From: an uncultured Paracoccaceae bacterium
GTDB lineage: Bacteria > Pseudomonadota > Alphaproteobacteria > Rhodobacterales > Rhodobacteraceae
Assembly: GCA_938005545.1 (NCBI GenBank)
Contig: CALKXV010000009.1
Location: 62,001 to 126,000, forward strand
DNA: 64,000 nt
Direction: 5' to 3'
Of the stretch, positions 44,341-53,148 are shown one piece after another (the stretch's first letter is position 1; each line of letters opens with the position of its first letter). The translations under genes were made by a program, and so were the position numbers. The notes under the pieces were generated by a model. The model saw only the letters and a program-made list of their open reading frames with translations. It ran no database searches and had not been told where the DNA came from.

Positions 44341-44826
44341 CTAGAACGGGATTTCGTCGTCCAGTTCCTGACTTGCGGGCGGTGCAGAATCGCCACCACC
44401 GCCGCTGCTTCCGCCATAACCGTCGTTGCGATCTTCGTAACCGCCGCCGCCACCACCGCCGCCTTGGTTGTCACCCCGGCTATCCAGCAACGTCAATTCG
44501 CTGCGATAGGGCCGCAGAACAACTTCGGTGGAATAACGGTCATTTCCGGATTGGTCCTGCCACTTGCGGGTTTCCAATTGGCCTTCGATGTATACTTTCG
44601 AGCCCTTTTTAAGGTACTGCTCGGCGATCCGTGCCAGAGGTTCTGAAAAAATAGCGACTGAATGCCATTCGGTGCGTTCTTTACGTTCGCCAGTGTTGCG
44701 GTCTTTCCAGTTTTCCGACGTTGCAATGCGAAGGTTGCAGACTTTGCCGCCGTTCTGAAATGTGCGCACTTCTGGATCGCGGCCCAAATTGCCCACGATA
44801 ATGACCTTGTTGACCGAACCTGCCAT
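44341..44826 (-). CDS. ssb: Single-stranded DNA-binding protein
   Basis: A 161-residue SSB: OB-fold [20 protein letters not shown] to about residue 110, a glycine-rich linker ([13 protein letters not shown]), and the acidic protein-docking tip [11 protein letters not shown] 44826 is the usual MAGSVNKV start; a GTG-like or upstream ATG four codons earlier is rejected. Binds ssDNA as a tetramer in replication and repair. Confidence 0.97.
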   Translation of the reverse strand: MAGSVNKVIIVGNLGRDPEVRTFQNGGKVCNLRIATSENWKDRNTGERKERTEWHSVAIFSEPLARIAEQYLKKGSKVYIEGQLETRKWQDQSGNDRYSTEVVLRPYRSELTLLDSRGDNQGGGGGGGGYEDRNDGYGGSSGGGGDSAPPASQELDDEIPF

Positions 44827-44900
44827 GACGTCCTCCACCGAATCTAGTTGTTGGACAACTTACACTCACCAGATGATGGTTGACAGAGGATTAATGCCCC

Positions 44901-45893
44901 TCAGATGTCGAGATCGACCGAAACTGGAAAGTGGTCAGATGCGGTCAGAAGTGCTGACTGAAGCTCAGGGATTTTGGCGCAGGACGGATCATCAAAGGGG
45001 TGCCAGATGCACCACTCGCCTGCCCGTTCCCGCAAATCGGGCGACACCATCACATAGTCCAGCAAGGCCTGCATCCAACGGTTTTTGATCCAAAACCGCG
45101 CTGTTGTCGGTGCAAACCCCCCGATCCGACGTTGCAAAAGAGCTTCGGCATGGGGATCATAGAGCCTTCGATCTTCGCCCTCGCCGATCACGATTTCCAC
45201 GCCAGACCGCCCGAAAAGCCGTTCGTATTCGTCCAGCCCCGGACCATCGTTGAAGTCCCCCAAGACAATCAGAGGATCGCCAGCATCAAGGTGATCGTCG
45301 ACGCGTTCGCGCAACCAAATGCATTGCGCCAGTTGTTTGCGGCGATTGGCGATTGCGATGCGCATAACCTCGTCCTTGCCGCGCGCGCCGTGTGGAGCTT
45401 TGGATTTGGCGTGAACACCGATCAACCGTAGGTTTGTCCCTGCGCGCGTTTCCACAGCCAGTTCAAGTGGCGGTTTAGACCAACGCACGTCATCCGGTGC
45501 GGCATCCACGTCCAGATCAATCTCGTACTTTTCATTGAAAGCCGGATCACCCTGGGAGTCGTGCCGCACCGTTAATGCATCCGGATCATACAGCAGCGAG
45601 ATTTCCTGTTGCGTGTCGTTCACAAAACCCTGCACTGCTTTTCGGGTACGTAGCCCCATTGTGTCAGCGAAGTTTTCCAGGGCTTTCACACCGTCGCGGC
45701 GGCGATGGCTGTCTGGCGCTTCAATGATCATAACGGCATCCGCGTTCAACGCGGTGAAGACAATTCCAAGCGCCGCTAACTGATCACGCCGCTTTACATC
45801 ATGGCGCCCCGACCATGCGCCGTCGTTCAAAAGCGCACCGTCGTCATCAAATAAATTCGAAAACCATTCAACGTTGTACGTCGCAATCCTCAT
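44901..45893 (-). CDS. Endonuclease/exonuclease/phosphatase family protein
   Basis: A 330-residue EEP-fold enzyme from ATG 45893 (MRIATYNVEWFSNLFDDDG), with the metal and catalytic motifs TYNVEW, IEAPDS, GVHAKSK, VLGDFNDGPG and the closing ASDHFPV. The family includes nucleases, phosphodiesterases and lipid phosphatases; no targeting signal is present. It overlaps the stop of the DjlA-like gene (ATGA). Confidence 0.9.
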   Translation of the reverse strand: MRIATYNVEWFSNLFDDDGALLNDGAWSGRHDVKRRDQLAALGIVFTALNADAVMIIEAPDSHRRRDGVKALENFADTMGLRTRKAVQGFVNDTQQEISLLYDPDALTVRHDSQGDPAFNEKYEIDLDVDAAPDDVRWSKPPLELAVETRAGTNLRLIGVHAKSKAPHGARGKDEVMRIAIANRRKQLAQCIWLRERVDDHLDAGDPLIVLGDFNDGPGLDEYERLFGRSGVEIVIGEGEDRRLYDPHAEALLQRRIGGFAPTTARFWIKNRWMQALLDYVMVSPDLRERAGEWCIWHPFDDPSCAKIPELQSALLTASDHFPVSVDLDI

Positions 45894-46573
45894 GCGGCTT
45901 CGGCTTCCTGGATCGCGTCCCAGGCTCGATTGATTGCAATCAAACGTTTTTCGGCCATGCGGATCGCTTCTTCCGGAACGCCGCGCGCCATCATCTGATC
46001 GGGGTGGCTTTCGCGCACCTTCTGACGCCAAACGACACGGATATCAGCAAGCTTGGTGCCGGGTTCGACCCCCAGAACATCCCAAGGATCAGGCTCAGCA
46101 TCGGTGACAAAGCGTGCACGCAGACCTTTGAACTCACGATCCGACAGCCCAAAGATGGTGGCGACGCGGGACAAAAAGGTGTCTTCCTGATCGTGGTAGT
46201 TTCCGTCCGCCACCGCGATGTAGAACAGCCCTTCCATCAGATCGTAAAGCGGGCCATCGGCTTGATCGAACATGCCCGCAACCCGCCGCGCATAGTCTTC
46301 GAACCCGGCCACGTCCTGTCGCGCCAGATTGAACACACGGGCGGCATTCTTTTCATCCTCGGAAGGGATCAGAAAAACCTGGCGAAATGCGGCGACCTCG
46401 TCGCGCGTCACCAGCCCATCGGCCTTGGCCATTTTCGCGCCCAACGCGATCACCGCGATGGTAAAACCCACGGATTGCTCTGGCGGAGACCGCAACTTAT
46501 CGAAGATTGCCGTCAGGCTTTCTCCTGCGGCAAGGGCTGCAATAGCTTCGGCGATACGGGTCCAAATCGACAT
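45890..46573 (-). CDS. DjlA-like TerB/DnaJ-domain protein
   Basis: A 227-residue soluble protein: a TerB-like helical domain (GFTIAVIALGAKMAKADGLV, with acidic AKADG and AVADGNYHDQED metal-type motifs) and a C-terminal J domain (DPWDVLGVEPGTKLADIR, with HPD in RESHPDQMM). It should stimulate DnaK. Unlike E. coli DjlA there is no N-terminal membrane anchor. Forms an operon with the EEP enzyme. Confidence 0.88.
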   Translation of the reverse strand: MSIWTRIAEAIAALAAGESLTAIFDKLRSPPEQSVGFTIAVIALGAKMAKADGLVTRDEVAAFRQVFLIPSEDEKNAARVFNLARQDVAGFEDYARRVAGMFDQADGPLYDLMEGLFYIAVADGNYHDQEDTFLSRVATIFGLSDREFKGLRARFVTDAEPDPWDVLGVEPGTKLADIRVVWRQKVRESHPDQMMARGVPEEAIRMAEKRLIAINRAWDAIQEAEAA

Positions 46574-46641
46574 AAGAATAGACTATGGGTTGGTGTGAGG
46601 CGCGTCATCCGTTGATTTTCGCGCAAGCCTTGCGCAAATTG

Positions 46642-47268
46642 TCACGCCAAGACGCGGGTGCCTTCAGGTGTTGAAATCGACGCAATCAGACGTTTTTCGG
46701 GGCCTTCGCGTACGGCAACCAGATCAAGGTTGTGCAGGACCGGAAAGGCGTTGATCAGATCACCGGCATTGGGATGAAACACATCAAGGCGCGACAGCCT
46801 TAAGCCGTGATCCGGCAACAGGCGGTTGGGATGTTGATCCGTGTCCCATTCGATCAGCGCCGGCATTGCGGCATCAAAGGGTAAATACCCATCCTCCGGC
46901 ACCGCCATGCGCCACGTCATGTCGCCGCGCGAGAGTTCCAGCGGCGCGCCTGTTCCGGGGGGGGCTGCGTCCAATGCGTCTTCCAGATGATCGGTCGCAC
47001 AAATCCAGTTCGTGATGCGTGGTGGTCCGTTGTAGTGATCCAGTCCAAACCATCGCCGGTGTTCTGGCGGACGGGCATCCGGATCAATCGCAATCACCTC
47101 AAGATAGGCATTGGGCCCCAGCGACAAAAGCATGTTGTGGGTGCCCATTGCGGTATGCTGACCACCCGGCGACATTCTTACGCCAAGCACGGCTTCGACG
47201 TAAGACATACCTTCTTCGATGGTTCGGCAAACAACGGCAAGATGATCGAGGGTAAGGGAAAAGCGCAT
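46642..47268 (-). CDS. VOC-superfamily (glyoxalase_3-like) protein
   Basis: A 208-residue protein with the paired beta-alpha-beta-beta-beta modules of the VOC fold. It begins MRFSLTLDHLAVVCRTIEEG with a likely metal histidine, and has GQHTAMGTHNMLLSLGPNAYLEV and LPDHGLRLSRLDVFHPNAG. This is the Glyoxalase_3 subgroup, whose enzymatic role is not established. Its length and motifs differ from methylmalonyl-CoA epimerase. Divergent from nhaA over 170 bases. Confidence 0.86.
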   Translation of the reverse strand: MRFSLTLDHLAVVCRTIEEGMSYVEAVLGVRMSPGGQHTAMGTHNMLLSLGPNAYLEVIAIDPDARPPEHRRWFGLDHYNGPPRITNWICATDHLEDALDAAPPGTGAPLELSRGDMTWRMAVPEDGYLPFDAAMPALIEWDTDQHPNRLLPDHGLRLSRLDVFHPNAGDLINAFPVLHNLDLVAVREGPEKRLIASISTPEGTRVLA

Positions 47269-47438
47269 GAGGTGTCTTTGCGGATGTCAACACGCGCTGC
47301 AAGCGCGAATTTGTGCGGAATAGCGGTGAAACATCAATATTTGTTCGTTTGGCTGCGACATTCACGCAAGTGGCCTTGACCAGAATGCCCGGTGGGCCAT
47401 ATCTCGTCCAGATCCAACAAAAAGAGTCAGATAATATT

Positions 47439-48641
47439 ATGCTTGTGCGCGCCTTCGACAAATTCTTTTCGTCCGATTCCGCCGGGGGTATTCTTCTGAT
47501 CCTGTCTGCTGTTGCTGCGATGATCGCTGCGAACTCGGTTCTGGCGCCTTATTATGATGGTGCGCTCAACGCCTATTTGTCGATCACCATCAACGGCTCG
47601 GGGCTGGAAAAACCGCTGATCCTTTGGATCAATGACGGCCTGATGGCGATCTTCTTTTTTTTGATCGGTCTGGAACTGAAACGTGAATTGTTGGAAGGCA
47701 AACTCAAGAACCCGCGTGACGTCTTGCTGCCCGGAGCCGCGGCGGTTGGCGGTATGGTCGTCCCGGCGCTGGTCTTTGTGTTTTTCAACTGGGGTGATCC
47801 GGCCGCACTTGGCGGTTGGGCCATTCCGGCGGCGACCGATATTGCCTTTGCCCTTGGCATCCTGGCCCTGGTCGGCACCCGCGCACCTGCGTCGCTGAAA
47901 GTGTTTCTTCTGACGCTGGCGATCCTTGATGATATGGGGGCGATCCTGATTATCGCGATTTTCTACACCGCCAATTTGGATGTGAGTTATTTGTTTATGG
48001 CTCTTTTGCCGCTGGCGGGCATGATCTGGATGAATATGCGCGGCGCGCACCGCGTTGCGCCGATCCTGTTACTGGGTGTCGTCTTGTGGGTTTTGGTCTT
48101 GAAAAGCGGGGTGCACGCGACCTTAGCGGGCGTCGTCACCGCTTTCCTTATTCCGTTGCGTGATGTCTGGGGGAAATCGCCCCTGCACTCGCTGGAACAC
48201 GGCCTTCACCCATACGTCTTGTTCTTTATCGTTCCGGTCTTTGCCTTTGCCAATGCGGGCGTTGTCCTAAGCGGACTTTCCCTGTCTGACTTTCTGGCCC
48301 CCTTGCCGCTTGGCATTGCGTTGGGTTTGATCGTCGGAAAACAGCTCGGGGTCTTTGGCATCACGTGGCTTGTGGTTAAATCCGGCATTGCCAGCCTGCC
48401 CCATGGCGCAAACTGGATGCATATTTACGGTGTCTCGTGCCTTGCGGGCATTGGATTTACCATGTCGCTGTTCATTGGCGGGCTAAGCTTTGCCGATGCC
48501 GAACTGATGAACCAAGTGCGATTGGGTGTTCTTTCAGGTTCTTTGGTGTCAGCGATTGTTGGCTTTACGGTGCTGTATCTGGCCGGTTCGACGGAAGAGA
48601 ATGAAGTCAACTCAGACGCCGAACCCGTCGCGGCACAGTGA
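47439..48641 (+). CDS. nhaA: Na+/H+ antiporter NhaA
   Basis: Inner-membrane antiporter of 400 residues with about 12 helices. Key motifs are the sodium-site aspartate pair in LTLAILDDMGAILIIA, FFLIGLELKRELLEGKL near the N-terminus, IPAATDIAFALGILALVG, and GIGFTMSLFIGGL. The longer frame from 47313 is not needed; ATG 47439 gives the usual beginning (MLVRAFDKFFSSDSAGGILL). Suits a marine, saline habitat. Confidence 0.95.
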   Translation: MLVRAFDKFFSSDSAGGILLILSAVAAMIAANSVLAPYYDGALNAYLSITINGSGLEKPLILWINDGLMAIFFFLIGLELKRELLEGKLKNPRDVLLPGAAAVGGMVVPALVFVFFNWGDPAALGGWAIPAATDIAFALGILALVGTRAPASLKVFLLTLAILDDMGAILIIAIFYTANLDVSYLFMALLPLAGMIWMNMRGAHRVAPILLLGVVLWVLVLKSGVHATLAGVVTAFLIPLRDVWGKSPLHSLEHGLHPYVLFFIVPVFAFANAGVVLSGLSLSDFLAPLPLGIALGLIVGKQLGVFGITWLVVKSGIASLPHGANWMHIYGVSCLAGIGFTMSLFIGGLSFADAELMNQVRLGVLSGSLVSAIVGFTVLYLAGSTEENEVNSDAEPVAAQ

Positions 48642-48654
48642 GGCCATTGATCGC

Positions 48655-49104
48655 CTAGCCGCGTGCATCCTTTGACGATTCCATTACGACATAGGTGGTC
48701 AATCCGTTGACCTGCGGCAGAACGCCCAAGATGTCGGTGTGGAACGCCTTATAGGCCGCCAAATCGGCCACTTCGACACGCAGCAGGTATTCAACTGTGC
48801 CGGTCACGTTGTGGCACTCCAGAACTTCGGGCGTGCGGGCAACGGCGCTTTCAAACGCTTCCTGCCCGGCCTTCGTGTGGTCATTCAGCCCGACCGCAAT
48901 ATAAGCCACGAAACCGCGTCCCAAGGCCTGCCGGTTCAAAACGGCGCGATACCCCTGAATGACGCCACGACGTTCCAGATCCTGTACACGGCGCAAACAG
49001 GCCGAAGGCGAAAGCCCCACACGATCCGCGAGTTCAAGATTCGAAATACGACCATCGACCTGAAGAACCTGCAATATCTTTTCGCTTACATCATCCATAT
49101 CCAT
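48655..49104 (-). CDS. Lrp/AsnC-family regulator
   Basis: A 149-residue regulator using ATG 49104. Helix-turn-helix: EKILQVLQVDGRISNLELAD and VGLSPSACLRRVQDLERRG; the ligand-binding RAM domain is VAYIAVGLNDH to YVVMESSKD. It is divergent from the lysE-type exporter, 75 bases away, the classic arrangement in which the regulator senses an amino acid and induces its exporter. Confidence 0.92.
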   Translation of the reverse strand: MDMDDVSEKILQVLQVDGRISNLELADRVGLSPSACLRRVQDLERRGVIQGYRAVLNRQALGRGFVAYIAVGLNDHTKAGQEAFESAVARTPEVLECHNVTGTVEYLLRVEVADLAAYKAFHTDILGVLPQVNGLTTYVVMESSKDARG

Positions 49105-49179
49105 TATTAATTGCAAATTCATCGGAGATAGCAACAAAATAGGCGTTCAATTGCATTCAAAGTCGCATAAAGTTGCTAA

Positions 49180-49785
49180 ATGATCTTTGAAACATTCTTT
49201 GCGCTTGCAATTTTCGCCATGGGAACCTCGATCACGCCGGGCCCGAACAACCTTATGCTGATGGCATCGGGTGCCAATTTTGGTTTCCAGCGGACCATTC
49301 CACATATGTTGGGGATCAGCATTGGCCATGGATTTATGATCGTGGTGATCGGTCTTGGGTTGATCCAATTGTTCGAAGCATTCCCGTTGTTGCACACTGT
49401 CATGCAGGTCTTAAGCGTCGCGTACCTTTTGTTCCTTGCGTGGAAGATCGCAAATTCCGCCCCACCTGCCGAAGGCGAAGCCGCCGGAAAACCATTTACG
49501 TTTCTGCAAGCGGCAGGGTTTCAATGGGTCAACCCAAAGGGCTGGTTCATGGCGCTGACGGCGATCTCGGTTTATGCACCGTCGGAAAACCTGATCGCAA
49601 TCCTGTTAGTGGCGCTGGTTTTTTCCTCGGTGAACTTGCCGTCGATCGTTGTCTGGGTGTGCCTTGGCCAATCGGTACGGCGGTTCCTGACAAACTATAA
49701 ACGTCTTCGCATCTTCAACTGGACCATGGCCGGGTTGCTGGTTGCTTCGCTGGCACTGATTTTCCAGCCGATTTCAGGTCACTGA
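49180..49785 (+). CDS. LysE/RhtB-family amino-acid exporter
   Basis: A 201-residue protein with five or six transmembrane helices and the family signature GTSITPGPNNLMLMASGANFG near the N-terminus (residues 15-35), then MLGISIGHGFMIVVIGLGL and GFQWVNPKGWFMALTAIS. It likely exports an amino acid or homoserine lactone-like compound. Divergent Lrp-type regulator suggests induction by its substrate. Confidence 0.9.
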   Translation: MIFETFFALAIFAMGTSITPGPNNLMLMASGANFGFQRTIPHMLGISIGHGFMIVVIGLGLIQLFEAFPLLHTVMQVLSVAYLLFLAWKIANSAPPAEGEAAGKPFTFLQAAGFQWVNPKGWFMALTAISVYAPSENLIAILLVALVFSSVNLPSIVVWVCLGQSVRRFLTNYKRLRIFNWTMAGLLVASLALIFQPISGH

Positions 49786-49796
49786 CGCACCCATTT

Positions 49797-51917
49797 CTAA
49801 ACGTTGCGGGTCGCGCGGATCAGGCGCAGGATGTCTGCCGCCGCTTCGGGGATATTGGTGCCGGGGCCAAAGATCGCCTTCACCCCTGCGTCTTTGAGGA
49901 AATCATAGTCTTGCTGCGGGATCACGCCGCCACAGATCACAATGATGTCGTCGGCATCCGCGGCCTTCAACGCTTCGATCAATTTCGGCGCAAGGGTTTT
50001 GTGCCCGGCCGCCTGTGACGATATCCCGACCACGTGCACGTCGTTGTCGATGGCATCCTGCGCGGCTTCGTCTGGCGTTTGAAACAAGGGGCCAACATCC
50101 ACATCAAATCCGATGTCCGCAAATGCTGTTGCGATCACTTTTGCGCCCCGATCATGCCCATCTTGTCCCATCTTCACGACCAACATGCGTGGGCGGCGGC
50201 CTTCATCTTTGGCAAAAGCTTCGACGTCCTTCTGGATTTTCGCGAAACCTTCGTCGCCTTCATAGGCGGCCCCATACACCCCGGCCAAAGTCTTCACCTC
50301 GGCCCGGTGCCGACCAAATACTTTTTCCATCGCCATGCTGATTTCTCCTACTGAAGCGCGTGCGCGGGCCGCTTCAACCGCTGCCGTCAAAAGATTTCCA
50401 TCGCCCTGTGCCGCCGTTTCGACAGCGTCCAAAGCCGCCTGGCAAACGGCTACGTCGCGACTTGACCGCATGGCGTCCAAACGCGCGATCTGAGACGCAC
50501 GCACTGCGTCGTTGTCGACTTCAAGAATGTCGATTGGGTCTTCTTGGTCTTTGCGGTATTTGTTGACGCCGACGATCACTTCGTCGCCGCGATCAACCAT
50601 GGCCTGACGGCGGGCTGCAGACTCCTCAATCCGAAGCTTGGGCATTCCCGAGGCCACAGCACGGGTCATCCCGCCCATGTCCTCGATCTCCTCCATCAAT
50701 GCCCAGGCTTTCTCCGCCAATTCCGCCGTCAGACTTTCAACGTAATACGAACCCGCCAGCGGGTCGACTACATTTGTAACGCCGGTTTCTTCCTGTAAAA
50801 CCAGCTGGGTATTTCGTGCAATGCGCGCGCTGAATTCTGTGGGCAGCGCAATCGCTTCGTCCAACGCATTTGTATGCAAAGACTGTGTGCCGCCCAGAAC
50901 CGCGCTCATCGCTTCATAGGCCGTGCGGACAACATTGTTGTAAGGGTCTTGTTCTTGCAGGCTGACACCTGATGTCTGGCAATGGGTGCGCAACATCGAG
51001 GACTTGGGGTTCTTCGGTTCGAATTCTTCCATAACCCGCGCCCAAAGAAAACGAGCAGCGCGCAGTTTGGCGGCTTCCATGAAGAAGTTCATCCCGATGG
51101 CAAAGAAAAACGACAAACGCCCGGCAAAGGAATCCACGTCCATTCCGCGTGCTATCGCGGTTCGCACGTATTCGCGCCCATCCGCCAGCGTATAGGCCAA
51201 TTCCTGAACCAGGTTCGCGCCCGCTTCCTGCATGTGGTAGCCCGAGATCGAAATCGAATTGAACCTCGGCATTTCATCGGACGTGTATTGAATGATGTCG
51301 GCCACAATCCGCATCGAAGGTTCGGGCGGATAGATATAGGTGTTTCGCACCATGAATTCTTTCAGAATGTCGTTCTGAATTGTGCCAGACAAAAGCGCCT
51401 TGTCATGACCCTGTTCTTCGCCAGCCACAATGAATGACGCCAAGATGGGGATCACCGCGCCGTTCATGGTCATCGAGACACTGACCTTGTCCAAAGGGAT
51501 ACCGTCGAACAGGATTTTCATGTCTTCGACGCTGTCGATAGCCACACCGGCCTTGCCCACATCGCCAACAACGCGCGGGTGATCGCTGTCGTAACCACGG
51601 TGCGTTGCAAGATCGAAGGCAACCGAAACGCCTTGCTGACCGGATGCCAGATTGCGCCGATAGAATGCGTTAGACTCTTCTGCCGTTGAGAACCCGGCGT
51701 ATTGACGGATCGTCCATGGGCGGCCTGCGTACATCGTTGCTTTTACGCCGCGCGTGTAAGGTGCAAAGCCCGGCGTACCGTCCATATGATCCAGTTTTTT
51801 GGTGTCATCGGGGGTGTAAAGCGGCTTTACGCGGATGCCTTCCAGCGTTTCCCACTCAAGATCTGCAAGGGCACGCCCGCGCAGCTCTTTCTCGGCCAAA
51901 GCTTTCCAATCTGTCAT
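49797..51917 (-). CDS. scpA: Methylmalonyl-CoA mutase
   Basis: Adenosylcobalamin-dependent isomerase of (R)-methylmalonyl-CoA to succinyl-CoA, 706 residues, a single-chain mutase. The TIM-barrel part has [20 protein letters not shown] (CoA/substrate site) and [19 protein letters not shown]; the C-terminal cobalamin domain has the DxHxxG motif in [15 protein letters not shown]. It works downstream of PccAB in the propionate pathway. The chaperone MeaB and an epimerase are not adjacent. Confidence 0.97.
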   Translation of the reverse strand: MTDWKALAEKELRGRALADLEWETLEGIRVKPLYTPDDTKKLDHMDGTPGFAPYTRGVKATMYAGRPWTIRQYAGFSTAEESNAFYRRNLASGQQGVSVAFDLATHRGYDSDHPRVVGDVGKAGVAIDSVEDMKILFDGIPLDKVSVSMTMNGAVIPILASFIVAGEEQGHDKALLSGTIQNDILKEFMVRNTYIYPPEPSMRIVADIIQYTSDEMPRFNSISISGYHMQEAGANLVQELAYTLADGREYVRTAIARGMDVDSFAGRLSFFFAIGMNFFMEAAKLRAARFLWARVMEEFEPKNPKSSMLRTHCQTSGVSLQEQDPYNNVVRTAYEAMSAVLGGTQSLHTNALDEAIALPTEFSARIARNTQLVLQEETGVTNVVDPLAGSYYVESLTAELAEKAWALMEEIEDMGGMTRAVASGMPKLRIEESAARRQAMVDRGDEVIVGVNKYRKDQEDPIDILEVDNDAVRASQIARLDAMRSSRDVAVCQAALDAVETAAQGDGNLLTAAVEAARARASVGEISMAMEKVFGRHRAEVKTLAGVYGAAYEGDEGFAKIQKDVEAFAKDEGRRPRMLVVKMGQDGHDRGAKVIATAFADIGFDVDVGPLFQTPDEAAQDAIDNDVHVVGISSQAAGHKTLAPKLIEALKAADADDIIVICGGVIPQQDYDFLKDAGVKAIFGPGTNIPEAAADILRLIRATRNV

Positions 51918-51998
51918 TTTACACCCTCATTTCGGCTATTCGTCGGAAAACCCTTCGTTTTCCGCGATTGCGACATATATTCAGTGCATGGAGGTGGC

Positions 51999-52484
51999 AT
52001 GAAACCACGTATCGCCCTGACTTGTTTGTTGTTGCTGGCCGGAACGCCGGTGCTTGCTGCCGATGGTGGCGACACCGGAACGTCAGCCCTTGACGCTTGG
52101 ACCGCCGAGCCAACAACGATTTTCGACGCCAAAGACGTTGATATAACTGCCTTTAAATGGGTCGCGCGGCCTTTGATCATCTTTGCCGATGCGCCACTGG
52201 ATCCGGCATTTCGCGAACAAATGGACTTGTTGCAATCCCGGATAGACGCACTTGTCGAACGCGACGTTGTTCTTATCACGGATACGAACCCCGACCGCGA
52301 AACCCGATCCGAGCTCCGAAAAGATATGCGGCCACGTGGTTTTACGCTGACGCTTGTGGGAAAGGACGGCACAGTGAAACTTAAAAAACCGTTCCCATGG
52401 AATGTCAGGGAATTGTCACGCCAGATCGACAAAATGCCCATAAGGCAAGGTGAAATCCGGGATAGGTTGACGAACGGCGAATAA
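51999..52484 (+). CDS. DUF4174 exported protein
   Basis: A 161-residue protein with signal peptide MKPRIALTCLLLLAGTPVLA, then a thioredoxin-fold-like DUF4174 domain (RPLIIFADAPLDPAFREQM, VVLITDTNP, GFTLTLVGKDGTVKLKKP, RELSRQIDKMPIRQ). The CxxC pair of thioredoxins is missing. ATG 51999 has GGAGGTGGC right before it. It lies opposite to the propionate genes, between scpA and the pccA operon. Function unknown. Confidence 0.85.
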   Translation: MKPRIALTCLLLLAGTPVLAADGGDTGTSALDAWTAEPTTIFDAKDVDITAFKWVARPLIIFADAPLDPAFREQMDLLQSRIDALVERDVVLITDTNPDRETRSELRKDMRPRGFTLTLVGKDGTVKLKKPFPWNVRELSRQIDKMPIRQGEIRDRLTNGE

Positions 52485-52485
52485 G

Positions 52486-53148
52486 TCAATGTGCCACGCC
52501 CAATTCCGGGGCGATGGGCAAAGTGCCTTCAAGCCGGAACAACGGTGGGTGGTCGCCATCATAGCGAAAGCCAGTTTCGTCGGCGAACCAGTTTCCAAGA
52601 AGTACGTTGACGTTTTCCGAAATAACGTCGGCAAGGTTTGCCGGAATTGTGTCTTCGTCGGGCTCCCAACTATCTTCAAATCCATCGCCAACCAAAAGGG
52701 AAAATTGCCCGTCCCGATAGGCGCGGGCGAGTTCGGACAAGTCCAATGGCGGTGTACCGATCACGTCATGGGGATAACCCACTGTGCCAGCGACGGACCA
52801 TACGATTTCGCCATCCTGCCACTTTTCAACGGTGGCTGATGGATTGGCTTCAACAGCCAGATGAACGATGCAGGGTGCCACGCGAGACATCTTGGTGAAG
52901 TCCGGGTGTCTTTTGGGTTCGATCTGCCTAAGGTCGATATAGACGAAAAAGTACCCGTCACCCTCCGCGGATGAAAAGTGCGGATTGGTCTTTTTCTGAA
53001 ACGTCGCGGACACGACGACATCCCAAGGCAAAGTTTCCAGATCGATGGGTTCGCCAACTGGTTCGTCTGACGTCGTCCACCCCATGCGATCCAGAACGGC
53101 CGCCTTGTCAACGATATTAAAGGCTATGATGGCAACCGAGACCGCCAT
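52486..53148 (-). CDS. Unknown protein linked to pccA
   Basis: Not recognised; 220 residues. Its ATG overlaps the pccA stop (TAATG), so it is translated with pccA. The beginning MAVSVAIIAFNIVDKAAVLD lacks a typical signal peptide; the body has beta-rich stretches (DVVVSATFQKKTNPHFS, GYFFVYIDLRQIEP) and an acidic C-terminal half (LVGDGFEDSWEPDEDTIPA). No cysteine motif or catalytic triad is visible. Context suggests a role near propionyl-CoA carboxylase. Confidence 0.75.
   Translation of the reverse strand: MAVSVAIIAFNIVDKAAVLDRMGWTTSDEPVGEPIDLETLPWDVVVSATFQKKTNPHFSSAEGDGYFFVYIDLRQIEPKRHPDFTKMSRVAPCIVHLAVEANPSATVEKWQDGEIVWSVAGTVGYPHDVIGTPPLDLSELARAYRDGQFSLLVGDGFEDSWEPDEDTIPANLADVISENVNVLLGNWFADETGFRYDGDHPPLFRLEGTLPIAPELGVAH

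Noticed and set aside
46642-47268. VOC-fold protein as the missing methylmalonyl-CoA epimerase
   Set aside because: It is 208 residues with Glyoxalase_3-type motifs, longer than and unlike the usual epimerase, and is not in the pcc cluster.
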